DNA from: Nyssa sinensis
Taxonomy: Eukaryota > Streptophyta > Magnoliopsida > Cornales > Nyssaceae
Direction of reading: 5' to 3'
DNA: 64,000 nucleotides
Assembly: GCA_008638375.1 (NCBI GenBank)
Contig: CM018048.1
Coordinates: 2,250,642 to 2,314,641, forward strand
The position numbers were made by a program, and so were the translations under genes. The notes under the pieces were generated by a model that searched no databases, was not told where the DNA came from, and saw only the letters and a program-made list of their open reading frames with translations. Below are positions 35,890 to 48,385 of this stretch, piece after piece. The number at the start of each line of letters is the position of its first letter. Positions within the stretch are counted from its first letter, which is position 1.

Positions 35890-36606
35890 TAATAACATTA
35901 CGAGTGTCAAAAACAGTTGTCTTGTCGTTATTATGAAGTTAACTATTTCTATAATAATATTATGAGTGTAAAAAATAGTTGTATTGTCATTATGATAATA
36001 ACATTTTGAGTGTCGACGACAACAATTGTCTTGTTGTTATTATCAGGTTATCTATTCTTATAATAACATTTTGAGGTTGGAAATAATTTTCTTGTTATTA
36101 TTATCAGGTTAACATTCTGAGTTTTGAAAACAATTGTCTTGTCTTTAGTATCAAGTTATGTATTCCTATACTATCAAGTTGATTATTCCTGTAATAACAT
36201 TGCGAGTGTTGAAAATAGTTGTCTTATTGTTATTATCAGGTTATCTATTCTTATAATAACATTCTAACTATCGAAAACAATTGTCTTGTCATTATTATTA
36301 AGTTATATTTATATAATAACATTATGAGTATTCACAACAGTTGTCTTGTCATTATTATCAGATTATCTATTCTTATATTAACATTTTGAGGGTTGAAAAT
36401 AGTTGTCCTGTTATTATTATCAGGTTACCATTTTGAGCGTCGAAAACAATTATTTTATCGTTATTATCAAGTTAACTATTCTTATAACAACGTTACGAAT
36501 GTCAAAAATAGTTGTCTTATTATTCTCAAGTTACCTATTCTTATAATAACATTCTAGGTGTTGAAAATAGTTCTTGTTCTTATTATCAAGCTATCTATTC
36601 TTATAA
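35890..36606 (+). repeat. Imperfect ~60-bp minisatellite, about 12 units
   Basis: Units follow the order AATAACATTxTGAGTGT - xxGAAAACAGTTGTCTTGT - CATTATTATCAGGTTA - TCTATTCTTAT. Unit starts are near 35892, 35950, 35996, 36060, 36109, 36193, 36256, 36315, 36377, 36426, 36486 and 36545. Unit length varies (about 45-83 bp, most about 60) through internal deletions and one expansion. It contains no ORF. The array ends abruptly at about 36606. Confidence 0.85.
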
Positions 36607-37978
36607 TAGATCTCACTTGATCAATAATGCCTAATGTTTTTTGTCAAAGACAATTGTTGTTTTGAGGAGTTGTATTAATTGTTTCAACAAGTATACTTAA
36701 CTGATCTAACAAAAACCACTATCACTCTAATAAAAAAGTTTGTTCAGTACCTTTAATTTTCTACATTTCCTCTTAATTTGTCACATGTATGTGACCGACT
36801 TATGAAATAACACCAAATGGACAGAAATGAAGTCCTCATCATCTATATATTGCTCCTAATTTTTATTTTTATCTTTTTAAAAAAAGAATTATCCTCATTT
36901 TGGAATGCCTTTGGATTATTTATAGAGATTGGGACTGCGGGCTTGTTCATACCGTGAGAGAGGCAAATTCCAGTGCAGATGTCCTTTGCTAAGTTGAGTC
37001 ATCAGCTTTCTCTATGCCACCTAAGTAATAATCGAACTGTTTCTCACAGATGTCATTCTGGAATGGCTGTCCTCCAACGCTTTAATTAAGTTTTTCTTTT
37101 GTTCCCATGCATCAATTTATTTTCTTTTTTTAAAATTGTTAGATTATGTGTCCTCCTCTACAATGGACATCCAGTATATTAATTTATTTTCACATAAAAT
37201 AAAAAATAATACTTAACTCTAAATTAAGTATGAGAAATATGTCTTAAGAGGACTGAAGTCTTATTGGAGTGATGTCAATATTCATTTTTCATGTAATTAA
37301 CATGTATTTGATTTCTCTTCTCACATTATTGTATCAAAAAAGAGTTACGTGTCATAAACATAATCTTTATATTTCTTTATTTATTTTATTTTTATTTGTT
37401 AAAAATAAATAATCAAGTGATATTTATATAATTATATATGTGATATATTAAAATTATAACAGATATGTAAATAAGAGAACGTTTTTTCCTGTTTAGTGTG
37501 GAGCAAGTATGGTGCTCAAAAAAATACAGGTGAAATTTATTACTGTGATTATTATTTTAAACAATGTTATATATAATATATATTTTTTAATTCATTTTTT
37601 AACTATGAAAATACAAGATAATGAGAATTTTTATACTAAAAGGTATATAAATCTCATGACCTTATGTCTAAGAGAGAAAAAATTGAACATCAAAGAGTTA
37701 ATCGAGGTGGTAGTAGACTTTGAAGTAGGTATTTGTCATACCAAATTTTATAGAAGACAATAACCTTTTGGGATCATACCGTAATTTCAGAAGTTATCTG
37801 TTCGATCTTGTACTCTTCCTAATTTGGTAGTGTGCGTGATATGTAAGGTACATTATTGCGTAGGATTAGTGTAAATTAAAAGATTATGACATTCTATGTG
37901 AGAAAAAATATAAAAAAATAAACATTTTAGAGTTATTTATGAGCCCTCATAAAAATATTTCAAAAATTTTTTTATGTA
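36607..37978. other. Intergenic spacer
   Basis: AT-rich; no gene or repeat family is recognised. ORFs of up to 84 codons are featureless. Confidence 0.5.
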
Positions 37979-38217
37979 CTCCTTCCGTTTCAAAATGATA
38001 GTTTCTTTTGGGCATTCTAATTTTTTTGGAAGTATTGTTTTATTATTTTGAAACTATTTAAATTTTTCATATTGCCTTCATTTAATTGTAAATCATGTTT
38101 ATATTAGGTGTAATAAAGAGTAGTTTTGAAAATTTATAACTTAAAAATACGTTAATTTTTCAATGAAACTCTTAAAATGAATAGTGATAAAGGACTCTTA
38201 AAATAAGACAGAAAGAG
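37979..38217. mobile_element. Stowaway-type MITE (Tc1/mariner)
   Basis: It is flanked by TA on both sides (37977-37978 and 38218-38219). The left end CTCCTTCCGTTTCAAAATGA and the right end (reverse complement CTCTTTCTGTCTTATTTTAA) are terminal inverted repeats of the well-known CTCCCTCCGTTTCAAAAT Stowaway consensus. Length is 239 bp, AT-rich and non-coding. Mismatches to the consensus indicate an old copy. Confidence 0.85.
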
Positions 38218-39036
38218 TATAACTTTGTTACGCGATCTAATGTTACGGTTAATAGACGAGAATTATTATAAAATAAAATAAAAATTGTAATATTTATGAA
38301 TTTTAAATTATTTTTTTAAGATAACATTTTTGCACGGGGAATCGGAATCTCTTAAGATCCGTTAAGATAGAGCACGGTGGTCCAGAGAGCACCTGATATT
38401 TCTCGACGCACGTAGAAAAAGTAAAGGCTAAAGAGTGGTCGGTGAAGCAAGTTTCGGGGAGGAGGCCGCTTCGACGGCTCCAAGGTCACACCATAACGTG
38501 GCGATACGAAATCGAAGTTCCAAGCATCAGCACACGCGTACACTCCCTCTCCGACACGTCAATGTGACTCTGACATTTTTCTTTTTTCTTTTTTAATTTT
38601 TTTCTTTTTAAATTTCCACCTTCCATTACTCGGCATCGGTTCGTCACCGTTCGTGGTGGGTTTGCCGCACAACTTGTGGGCCCCACACGGACAAACGAGG
38701 GATGGAGAAACACTGTGGGCCCTTCATTGCTCCGGTCGTTTTTTTTGTCAACCCGCTTAAGGAACATGTTTTCCCCCCTACGAGCGCGTGAAGGGCAGAT
38801 GACACAACGCATGTATAGAAGGTTGATTCCAAAATTCGGACTAGGACTTGTGTAACTGGAGGTATTCGTCTGTATACTTATGTATTAATATATTTTTTTA
38901 ATAATATTTTATTATATATATATATATATATATATTAGGTTTTACGTTAAAAAAATAAATCATATTATATATAATAAAATATTATTAGAATGTACATTAC
39001 TATATCACTGTATCAAACTCATTTAAAATTTTTTTG
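38218..39036. other. Spacer with a GC-richer island (38340-38830)
   Basis: The island is GC-richer than its surroundings but contains no recognised domain on either strand. It ends with a 28-bp block (38782-38809) repeated with two mismatches at 39488-39515. Confidence 0.4.
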
Positions 39037-39275
39037 TACAGTAATACTATTCTTACCTTAATATTTTATTAAAAAAATTTACCTACTGACGTGGCTGCTC
39101 TTGATGCTAGTGAATTCAGTCTTTTGGTACTAGTCATGTCAGGTGAGTCCAAAAGACTTAATTGACTAGCACCCACATATACTAAAAAGCTTAACTAATT
39201 AGCATCTAAACAATCACGTCAACAGGTAAAAAAATTTGATTAAATTTTATGGTATGAATAACATTACTCTTTTTT
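39037..39275. mobile_element. Nested-inverted-repeat MITE, relative of 12783-13320
   Basis: The outer arms (left ...TTTACCTACTGACGTGG..., right ...CACGTCAACAGGTAAA...) are inverted. An inner hairpin pairs GCTAGTGAATTCAGTCTTTTGG-like sequence (about 39107-39128) with CCAAAAGACTTAATTGACTAGC (about 39150-39172). TAGCATCTAAACAATCA matches the right arm of the element at 12783-13320. Non-coding. Confidence 0.6.
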
Positions 39276-40693
39276 GTATAAATAACGGAATCAGGAATTC
39301 ATTTAAGAAAAAAATCTTTCAATTATATAAAAAAATTTAAGAAAAACTGATAAAATTTTAATTGAAAAGGTCAAATTAAAAAAAGTTATGGATAAAGTGA
39401 AAAAAAAAATCAAACTTAAAAAAAAGCAAAAATATAAATTAAAAAGGTATACTTAAAATTTCTTTTGCATAAGATTTTTCCTTTTAAGAGCGCGTGAAGG
39501 GAAGATGACACGACGAGTTTATGAAGTGAAAAGAACTACGCGCCTCATGAAAGCGTGAGTGAAACCGCGATAATCAGAGGGGGGAGAGGGTTGTCTGGGA
39601 CAGTTTATGAACGCGAGTGGATCGTCGATCCCATATCTTGGTAGGTCCCACTGGGTTTGCTTATAATTGACAAACAATCTTCTTAAAGTTAGTGTTCTGA
39701 CACAAGTCCCAGGACGTAGTACCACTATGCGCTACACAAGTTCACCTTGGATCAAGTGGTCCATTACAAATCAGCGAACTTTTTGTCTTCTTCACTCCCG
39801 GTGTGCTCTACTCTTATGTCGTCATTCAATGTATCTCTCTTTTAACATTAATTCCAACACATTAAAATTAAAATAATATTTGATATCTCGTCATTTATAG
39901 ATTCACGTCATAATATTCATATAAATATAAATATAAAAATTTTAATTTTCATTATTTAAAAATAATTTTTTAGAATCCTAAATAAAAAATAAGAGGGTGA
40001 GACGAAGCATAAGGTTATATTTGAACGACGATAAGTTTCGATCCTTTTTCCTAAATATTAGTGGCATTTTCTTTTCTTTAATTCAAGTGTCAAACCCATA
40101 AGGCAAAATTTGAAAAAAAAAAATTATGTGTAAGATTTGAACTAATTTTTTGAATTTTTTTCTCCCGTCTAAAGAAAAAAAATTCCCTCCTAAATTTTGT
40201 AGTTATACTTAATTTTTTTTTCTGGTTCCATCCTTACTCAAATGACAGAGCCGATGGGTTCACTGTGTTATGCAATCGATGGAATTAGGCTAACTTACAA
40301 AGTTTTAACAAAATTTATCATGTTGGACGTTTAATAGTCTTTAATCACTTGAAAGTTTGTGTGATATTAGGAATTTTTTTTTCTTGACTAGTCGACTTAC
40401 TGTTTTAATAGAAGCGACGCAAAACGGAGAAATCGAACCTAATGATTAATAAAAGTCTTTCAAATATAAATCATGTATGAATAAACTAACTCAACTCATA
40501 ACAATAATACTAAAATCAAAAAAAATAAATAATTCTATTTAATTTGAAGATGAGTGTTATTGATTTCAAAATGGTGACAAAGATTCTTAATCGAATTGAT
40601 TTTGAGTTTTTGAATCTCATGAGAGTGTTTCTAAACCAAACATAACAAAAGGTGACACCCAGCCCCAAAAAGGAGTGGTGCAAATTAAGAGGA

Positions 40694-40718
40694 GGGGTGG
40701 GGTGGGGTGGGGTGGGGG
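40694..40718 (+). other. Canonical G-quadruplex motif
   Basis: Four consecutive GGGGT units followed by GGGGG, giving five G-runs of at least four separated by single T loops. Confidence 0.85.
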
Positions 40719-41263
40719 CACAAGTGCAACGTATTAGATTTCATTATAATCAGTGAAAGGGTCAAAGATTTAACCAATCTAAAAAGTCAAAGAATTGATT
40801 CTTTTGTTGATCTCTCTGACACCCAAAATGACTCTAGACCGTCCGATCATCATTCCAACCGGAAAAAAAAGTGGTCCCAGATAGTGTGGGAAAGATGAAT
40901 CATCGTCTTTTTTTGTCAACCATGGAATTAAAAAGCTTTGGTCTTACCTTTTTTTCAATCATAGATGGAGTTTAGATCTTTAGAGGTCCCCCTTTAATGG
41001 TGTGGATTTGAGGAGGACGTACTCCTGAACCCCAAAGGAAATTAGCCAAAGCATATATCCTGCTTTCTTTTTCTGTCCCACACTCTTTTTTAAAATTTAA
41101 AGTTTTCTATTTAGTCTTCTTTTTTCTTTAGAATTTGCCATTCAGAGGATGATGACAGGGTAGATATGCTTTCAATTAATTATATTAAGAATATGCGATA
41201 TAAGATTCGGTATTTATGACGCACGTGCTTTTGTTTCTTGATTAAACTACTCACGTGACTTTC

Positions 41264-41304
<41 letters not shown>

Positions 41305-42232
41305 AAAACGTCATATTTTCAAAATTTTTATTTCAAATTTTGCATCTTAAATGATATGGTATTGTAATGCAAGTATTATATTAAATTATATAATTAATAT
41401 GTTATAATAATACATTAACACATCACAGTCACAATATTTGAGATTAAAATTTGTGATAAAATTTTGGATGTAATACTGTGATGTTGGTAATATATTAAAT
41501 TATATAATTATGTGTCACAATGATATATATTAGTGAAGTTCTTTCATACCGAGCCATAATCATTCATATCATTCTGAACATTTTGTTTAAGATTATGATC
41601 ATGTATTATATTTGATCGAACATCTTCTGCATCGATCGTTGATTATTAGAGTTTAAATGATGAATTTAATTGTCACAGAAAATAAAATTTAATTTATTGC
41701 GTGTAAGCTGATTCATGATGTTCCTAACAGGTCAATTAAAAAAAATGAATGGCTAGGATAACTCTGTATGATGGAGGATGGTTTAATCAAATAGATGTCA
41801 TCAGTTGGGAAAATTTTAGTATAATATATATAACATTGACAGGCACGTTTTATCCGATTAATTAAATCCTCAAATCATAGGACAGAGTACAATGTTGAAG
41901 TCTGATTGTGGACTGTAGACTTTAATCAGAATATTGTTAATTTAAATCAAATTATATTAACAATTAATTTTTTTATTATTAAAAAGTATATAATGGATGG
42001 AAACAGAAAGAGGGGGAAAGTGGATAACTGGAAGCCGACAGATAAGCATCGTACGGAGCAGAGTGGAGTTCTTTGTTTGATGGGTTGGCAAGAATATGAA
42101 AAATAATGAGAAAAGGGTGGTGTGCCATTAGATATGGAGGTAAAGAAGGGGGGATGGATTTGTCTACCAAAACAATCAACTTTTTTTGTTTCTGATAAAG
42201 GTAGCTGATGGATGGGCTAGGGGGTGCCAGTA

Positions 42233-42234
<2 letters not shown>

Positions 42235-42290
<56 letters not shown>
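42235..42290. repeat. (TC)n-(TA)n compound microsatellite
   Basis: About 18 TC units run directly into about nine TA units. Confidence 0.9.
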
Positions 42291-42291
<1 letters not shown>

Positions 42292-42689
42292 TTTGTTTTT
42301 TTTCTCCTCCTTTTCGTATTTCATATAAGACCGGTTCGATATAGTTAGAGACTTTAAATTTTAAATGAGATTTTTTTTAATATTAACATAAAATCTTTAC
42401 TTAATATTAATATGACAAAATTTTAATAAATATAAACATTTTTTTTTTATGTTTTGTTTTCTAAATATATTAATATAAAAATGTAATAGTGCTCTAATGT
42501 AAGAAATTTATACATTGAATAAAACTCTAATAATAAAGTTATTACATTATTGAATAATTTCAGGAGTCTTTATACACTTTTTTTTTTTTTTGTGAAGTTA
42601 GATTTTTACTTACCTTAAACTTTTAACTTGGATTATATTATAAACATATAAAATTTGAGCTTTTTTACCAATGGGGTCTAGAATGATTG

Positions 42690-42775
42690 ATTTGTTGGCT
42701 CGATGGTAAACCTTGTCGTTTACACGTTTACATATCAATAATCTTGAAATTCCAACCCCATCTCTCTACTTTTTC
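42690..42775 (+). repeat. Possible degenerate SINE head
   Basis: TTGGCTCGATGGTAA resembles a pol III A-box and, about 50 bases later, TCTTGAAATTCCAACCCC resembles a decayed B-box, followed by a CT/T-rich stretch as in plant SINEs. The match is weak. Confidence 0.25.
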
Positions 42776-43624
42776 TTTCTCATATTTTACACCTTTTATT
42801 ACATATTGATATACCACTTTGAGCGCTAACATACCGAATTGTCATGTGTCTATGCAGGTTTGAAGAATACATCTCAAAGTACTTTGAGGTGAATGATCAC
42901 CGTCCAGGGATATCGATCTCGGCAAGAGGACTACCAAGCTTAATGCACAAAGTCAGCATACAGACCTATTTCTGGAAGCAGTATTCAACAAGAAAACTTC
43001 CATCTTTGGATATATACCATATCTGATCTTTTATTTCCTAATCCTTATTAGAGTCAGCAAGTGACCCACCTATAAATAAGGGTCCAAGGTACGTCATAAA
43101 TCTCATGATCAATTACGATTATTAAATCACATTCCCTTTCAATCCTCTCTCTGACTAAAGCATTGAAATGACCACCATCAGGGCTTTTCCGGTGACTTTT
43201 TGATCAATTTTGTGCCAGGAGTTCTAAGAGCTAATGCACCATCAAGAAACTGGTAACAACAGTTTGGCACCGTACGTGGGAATGACAAACTTCTCATAAC
43301 CATTTTAATGGCACTAAAGCTTCGTCTAGGAGAAAACCAACCTAGGGCTCAACCGAACTGAGCCCCCACTAGAAGGACTAACACCCAAAGGCCCGTAACA
43401 AGCTTGATGGACTAAAGAATGGAACAACTCACTCAACAGGTTGAGGCCTTGAGTAGAACAATGGAAACCTTGGTGCAAAAATCGTAATGTGGTGTCGCCG
43501 CCTCCTCCTTCACCCATGGAGGAAGGTGGTCGGGAACTTACCACTACCTCCTCTTCCATCGCCAAGGGTTGGAGATCCACCAATTAAAGAGCAACAATGG
43601 GGCCAAGACTAAGATGGATAGTCA

Positions 43625-44290
43625 GTGTGCCAGGAATTATCTAACCGCCAATCCAGGCTTGAAGTAGTGGTAAATTCACAAGATCAAGGTGCTACAAACA
43701 GAAGGCATCCTATTCTTACTGAGGAGAAATGCCTTTATAACTTGTTTGGGATGCCAAGAACACATTTTACCCTAGAGATAATAGCTGAGGGACATCCAAA
43801 GAAATTCAACCTCTCGAAGTTCGAACTTTATGACAGAATTGTTGACCTTACCGAACACCTCTCTCATTTTCACCATACAATAGCCTTACAAGGTAGCACT
43901 AACGCCCTCATCTACCGTTTGTTCGTCACAAGTCTTAAAGGTGTAGCCTTGATGTGGTATCATCACATCCCACCAAAATCGATCTCCTACTTTGATGATC
44001 TGAGCATAAAATTCATAAATTAGTTCATAACAAGCAGAAGGCTTAGAAGGAGTCCTGAGTTCTTTTTTATGTTGAAACAAGGAAGCAAAGAGACCTTATA
44101 TGATTTTATTGCAAAGTTTAGTACTGAGCTCACATTAGTTTATATCTATAAAGAAGTTATCATGGTTGCAACTTTGAATTTCGGGCTCCACCCCAGCGTT
44201 TTAAGGATCCCTAACTAAGAATCCACCAAAAAATATAGCAGCTCTGTTATTGCAAGTACAAAAATACATCAAGCTTGAAGGTGTAAAGCA
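43625..44290 (+). pseudogene. gag remnant of the old Tat element
   Basis: The reading shows PKKFNLSKFELYD, LSHFHHTIALQG, YRLFVTSLKGVALMWYHH and, after a stop at 44021-44023, FITSRRLRRSPEFF. These are segment-by-segment counterparts of the capsid-like region at 54320-54600 of the younger element. Stops and substitutions are scattered throughout. Confidence 0.75.
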
Positions 44291-44915
44291 TTCTTGTAGA
44301 AAAACTAAAGATCACTCTCAAAGGGAAGATCAAACTATGAGAAAAGATGACAAAAAGTGGAGAGATAGTCCAAAAAAGGGGGTTCAGAACTCACAATCTA
44401 GCTTGGGATCAAGGAAGTAAAATAACTACACATATATGAATGCTTCCTTGAGGCATATCCTCCACCAAATCCAGTTAAAGGAGAACAAAAAGTGGCCAGA
44501 AAATATAAAGGGGGATCCAGAATGAAGGAACAAAAACAAATACTGTGAGTTCCACCAAGATCAAGGTAAGACAACTGACAACTATCGAGCTTTGAAATAG
44601 AAAATTAAATACTTGATAAGGAAATGTAAGCTTCAAGAATACATGCAAAGGGACGGAAGACTGAGCTAGTGTGAGGAAAGACAATCCTAGAGAAGGCATG
44701 AGCCAAGGTAAACGACCCAAAATGAACAATGCCTTCAAGGTGATCCTCAACAAGTAATCTAAGTGCTGCATGCCGATAGAATTAAAACTGGACTATCTAA
44801 CAGAGCTAGGAAGAGCTATGTTTGGGATGAAATTTTAGAACCCTGCCCTTTTTAGATTAATGCACTTGAAAATAAATCTAGGTTTGTACCTGACATACAG
44901 TTTCTTGACCTCGAC

Positions 44916-45131
44916 TTGGCTAGAGTACACTGTCCTCATAGTGATGCTTTGGTAATTACCTTGAAAGTTGCTAACTTTGAGATCATGAGGGTTCTTGTGG
45001 ACACAAGAAGTTCAGCTAATGTCTTGTTCATGATGTCATTCAAACAAATAAGACTGGACAAGAAAAACATCCGCCCTACTATAAGAATTATGGTCGAATT
45101 CAATAGTCACCTAAGTTTTCCCTTGGAATAA
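44916..45131 (+). pseudogene. Aspartic protease remnant of the old Tat element
   Basis: HCPHSDALVITLKVANF and VLVDTRSSANVLF correspond to the protease of the younger element. The active-site triad reads D-T-R instead of D-T/S-G, as it also does at 55570. The reading breaks at 45131. Confidence 0.75.
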
Positions 45132-45197
45132 TAATGCTTCTAGTAACTGTCAGTGAGGGTGACAACCAAAAGACGTTGATGACAGAACTGATGGTCT

Positions 45198-46630
45198 TGT
45201 GTCACAACTAGAAACCCACCATTTACAAATTAAGGGATGTGACCCTTAGGTCGTGCTTAACCAAATTAACAAAGATTAATTGATAATAACAATAACTTAG
45301 TTTAGTTCGCAAAAGCGTTATACAAAATTACAGACTTGAAATGTAGCAAGATTATATAGTTATATGCCAAAAGTACAAAAACCCAAGACGTGGACTCATA
45401 AGAGATGTCTAAGCAAAAGTCTACTTTTCTAGTATAGTAAAATAATACTTATGTGCCAATACATTACATATATAAATGTTCGTAATTTGTCCGCCTGCTT
45501 ATGAAGTTGTTCACATCTTCACTGCGCATCCTGGTTATCTTCCTCTAAAAGGTAAGTAACAAACTGCAGTGAGCTAACTTAGTTTAGCAAGTAAATCCCT
45601 CACTCTTCCATGGATTTAGAAATAGGTTATACGAGCAAATATATATCAATGTTCAAATCTCAAAGGTATGGACCAATATGTCAAAATCAAATAAGTTCTC
45701 ATTATAATTAAGATCATATCACAAGACTAACAAATCTCGAAACATCAGGATATAGCAATAGCTACCAAAATAGATAAAGGAACTAAATCGAATACAATGA
45801 TATGCTTCAAAAGCAAAATGGCACAACCACGACAAAGTTATCAACAATTAATAAGAAGTGCAACTCAGATACTAGGCTTAACAAATACCAACAAATAAGT
45901 CGCGGAATCAAATTATAAGATCACGAGATGCCATCAACACAAAGAGCTCGGCTACCCCTATATGGTACATATTCAAATACACTGCTTCTCATCTCTAAGT
46001 TTCCCTAAATAACACTAAGAGCTCTTCTAATCATATAAATATGTCCATATCCGGACTACATGTTGGGTATCATTCTTAGACATTGACTTGAAGGCCATTG
46101 ACATCTAGAAAGATATGAAGGGCATTGTGACAAACATAACCCCAAATGCAAACAAATCTGGTTCTCAACAAAGCATAGATTCCACAAGATATGAGATCAC
46201 GCAAGATCACAATTGTTCATAATGAGAGAGTTACAGTCTATTGCATTATCCACAACAAAGAGAGTTATCATAGATTGTAATATTCACAACAAGAGGTTAT
46301 AGTAATATGCTATTATCCACAACAAGATAGCAGTTACAAGAGTCTCAAGTGTTGATCAAGATAGTAATAAGTAATAAATAAAATTTGAATACTTACAGTA
46401 AACTTGAAATTAGGAAAAATATAGAAATAATATTGATCAAGAGTAGTATTTAACATCATATCCTTAAGACATTTTTCCCCTCACAGTGGTACTTATGAGT
46501 CTCATGGACGTCTATCTCCTAGAATACAATGATCAGAATCTTCATGGACTCTATGAATAGACTGACTCATGAATGAATGTATATTGTATGTGAATGCTTA
46601 TTAACCATATGTAATAAGAGGCAAACTGAT
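45198..46630 (+). mobile_element. Probable fragment of the large LTR family (element E)
   Basis: It starts TGTCACAACTAGAAACCCAC, very like the element D start TGTCACGATCCGAAACCCAC. Near 45560-45600 it has a GAGCTAACTTAGTTTAGCAAGTAA block positioned like the CCCAGTGAGTAAC block of B. No right end or target duplication is found, and the right limit given is only where similarity can no longer be followed. It interrupts the protease end of the old Tat element. Confidence 0.4.
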
Positions 46631-47832
46631 ATATATATATATATATATATATATCTATATATATTAATAGGACTCTCTGTGATTGTTTAGTACAGGCACA
46701 AAGGCAAAGGACTCCTCTGTTTATGACAAACAGACAGCCAAACTCGAACTAATGTATCTATTCATGCATGGTAGGCGACTGTTCGGTCAAAATGCAATGT
46801 TTTGGAATATTTCAAGTGGTAACAAAAATGATAATGTTATGGAAAAAATTTACATAAAAATATTAAATAAAATCTATCCAATATATATATATATATATAC
46901 ACACAACGAGCGTAGCCTAAGCCCAACCCGACCCGGCTCGGTGCGGATCCCACCATGAGTTAGGTCCTCTATCTTCTATAATAGTGGAGGCACCCAAACC
47001 CCTTTTCAAGTTAGTTGTATATATACTTACTTAAAGTTTTGTACCCAACCAGTGTAGGACACAAATTTTTCACAAACTTATGTTACCATGTTTAAGTGGT
47101 GATGTTGGGAACCAATTTCTCAATCACTCCTTAATAGTTTTGAGTTCTTAATCTACTCACGAAAGAGAGCATATTTTTATGTGGACTCTCTTAAATAATA
47201 TGTGGTTCCACTTTAATTTTTGCTAAAAGAATGCCAAAAAAATCATGCTCAAACTCATTTTCGTCAGCAGTTATGGCTCATTTTTTAGTAGACCATAACA
47301 CATGATAGAGTGAAATTTTTTTGAATGAGACTTATACAGTGACATGACAATGCGCCATTTTAATAATATCATGCCATCTGTAAAAAGTTATATATGTTCA
47401 CACACTATTGTCTTGAATACCTGAAAGAAATAAAATGGTAATTTTGACCTTCACAATTTTTCCAACGAGTAACGTTTTATGACCTAACTATATTCACCCA
47501 TCTAATGTGGCATGATTTTTCTTTGAAACTTTATTTCAATCTCACAGCCAATTAAATTATGGCACATCATATAGGTGAACTTAGATGGTAAACTTACTCT
47601 TTTCCCAACTATGGAATGATATCTACTTTGTTAAGAAAAAGTCAAATAAGGTAATTTCAGTATTGTTGTAGAATGGGGAGTCCACAGGCCCAATCAAATA
47701 ACAGATCAACACCCACATATGCTTGATAAGTCCAAGTTGTTAGGTTCTGAGCCCAATAACATATATTAGAATGGGGGAGTCCAGAGGAGAACTTATTTCC
47801 ATTCCTTTGGCCTAGAGATCCGATGTGATTCC
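46631..47832. other. Intergenic spacer / unidentified repeat remnants
   Basis: It contains (TA)n at 46629-46655 and 46881-46900, and a short GC-rich piece (46905-46960) that may be retroelement debris. No gene is supported. Confidence 0.4.
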
Positions 47833-48142
47833 ATAAAATAAAAATACTAAAAGGTTTTTAAAATAACTTTTTTATTTTAAAAAGTTCATGATAAGTTTTT
47901 TCTATCTAAAAGACAAAAAAAAGCTTTTAATACAAAAAAGTCTAATTGTTAACTTATATCTTAACACCGTTAAAAAATATTAATGATTAGACTAAAATAA
48001 CCTTTAAGATACAGTTTAAAAAAAATACTAAATAAATTATAAAATAAATTATTCAACAAAAAAAAATTTATTTGTTTTGAAGACCTAAAAAATAAATTCT
48101 CACTTCATAAAATGTTATTATTTTTTAGATTGAAAACTTTAT

Positions 48143-48178
<36 letters not shown>

Positions 48179-48385
48179 TATTTTTTAAATGTATCTTGAA
48201 AGTTATTTTAGTCTAATCACTAATATTTTTTAACAGTGTTAAGATGGAAGTTAATAATTAGATTTTTTTGTATTAAAAGTTTTTTTTTTTTTTTTTTGAT
48301 TCTTTAGATAAAAAAAAATGTATCATGGACTTTTTAGATTAAAAACTTTATTGTAAGGGCTTTTTAGTATTTTTTTTTTCTTAAA
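47833..48385. mobile_element. Long inverted-repeat (foldback-type) MITE, copy 2
   Basis: Two ~230-bp arms are imperfect reverse complements around a centre containing (TA)n (48146-48177). Shared blocks with copy 1 (977-1529) include AATACAAAAAAGTCTAATTG, ACACCGTTAAAAAATATTAA and AATACTAAAA near each tip. Non-coding. Confidence 0.7.

Larger units (their letters stand above)
39276..42839. other. Intergenic spacer
   Basis: No supported gene. Notable contents are a G-quadruplex motif (40694-40718), an (AT)n tract (41267-41301), and (TC)n followed by (TA)n (42235-42290). Confidence 0.5.
42840..45197 (+). mobile_element. Old truncated Tat-lineage Ty3/gypsy retrotransposon
   Basis: It has a probable 5' LTR (about 42840-43258, with CCTATAAATAAGG as TATA region near 43070), then TTTGGCACCGTACGTGGGA (43263-43281), a mutated form of the TTTGGCGCCGTCTGTGGGA primer-binding region of the element at 53566. 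The gag remnant (43625-44290) and protease remnant (44916-45131) are collinear with the younger element. Reverse transcriptase and everything downstream are absent. The copy is cut at 45198 by a sequence that begins like the large LTR family. Many stops and frame breaks make it non-functional. Confidence 0.75.

Noticed and set aside
38352..38832. Overlapping minus-strand ORFs in the GC-richer island
   Set aside because: 60-108 codons, no recognisable domain, no splice logic linking them.
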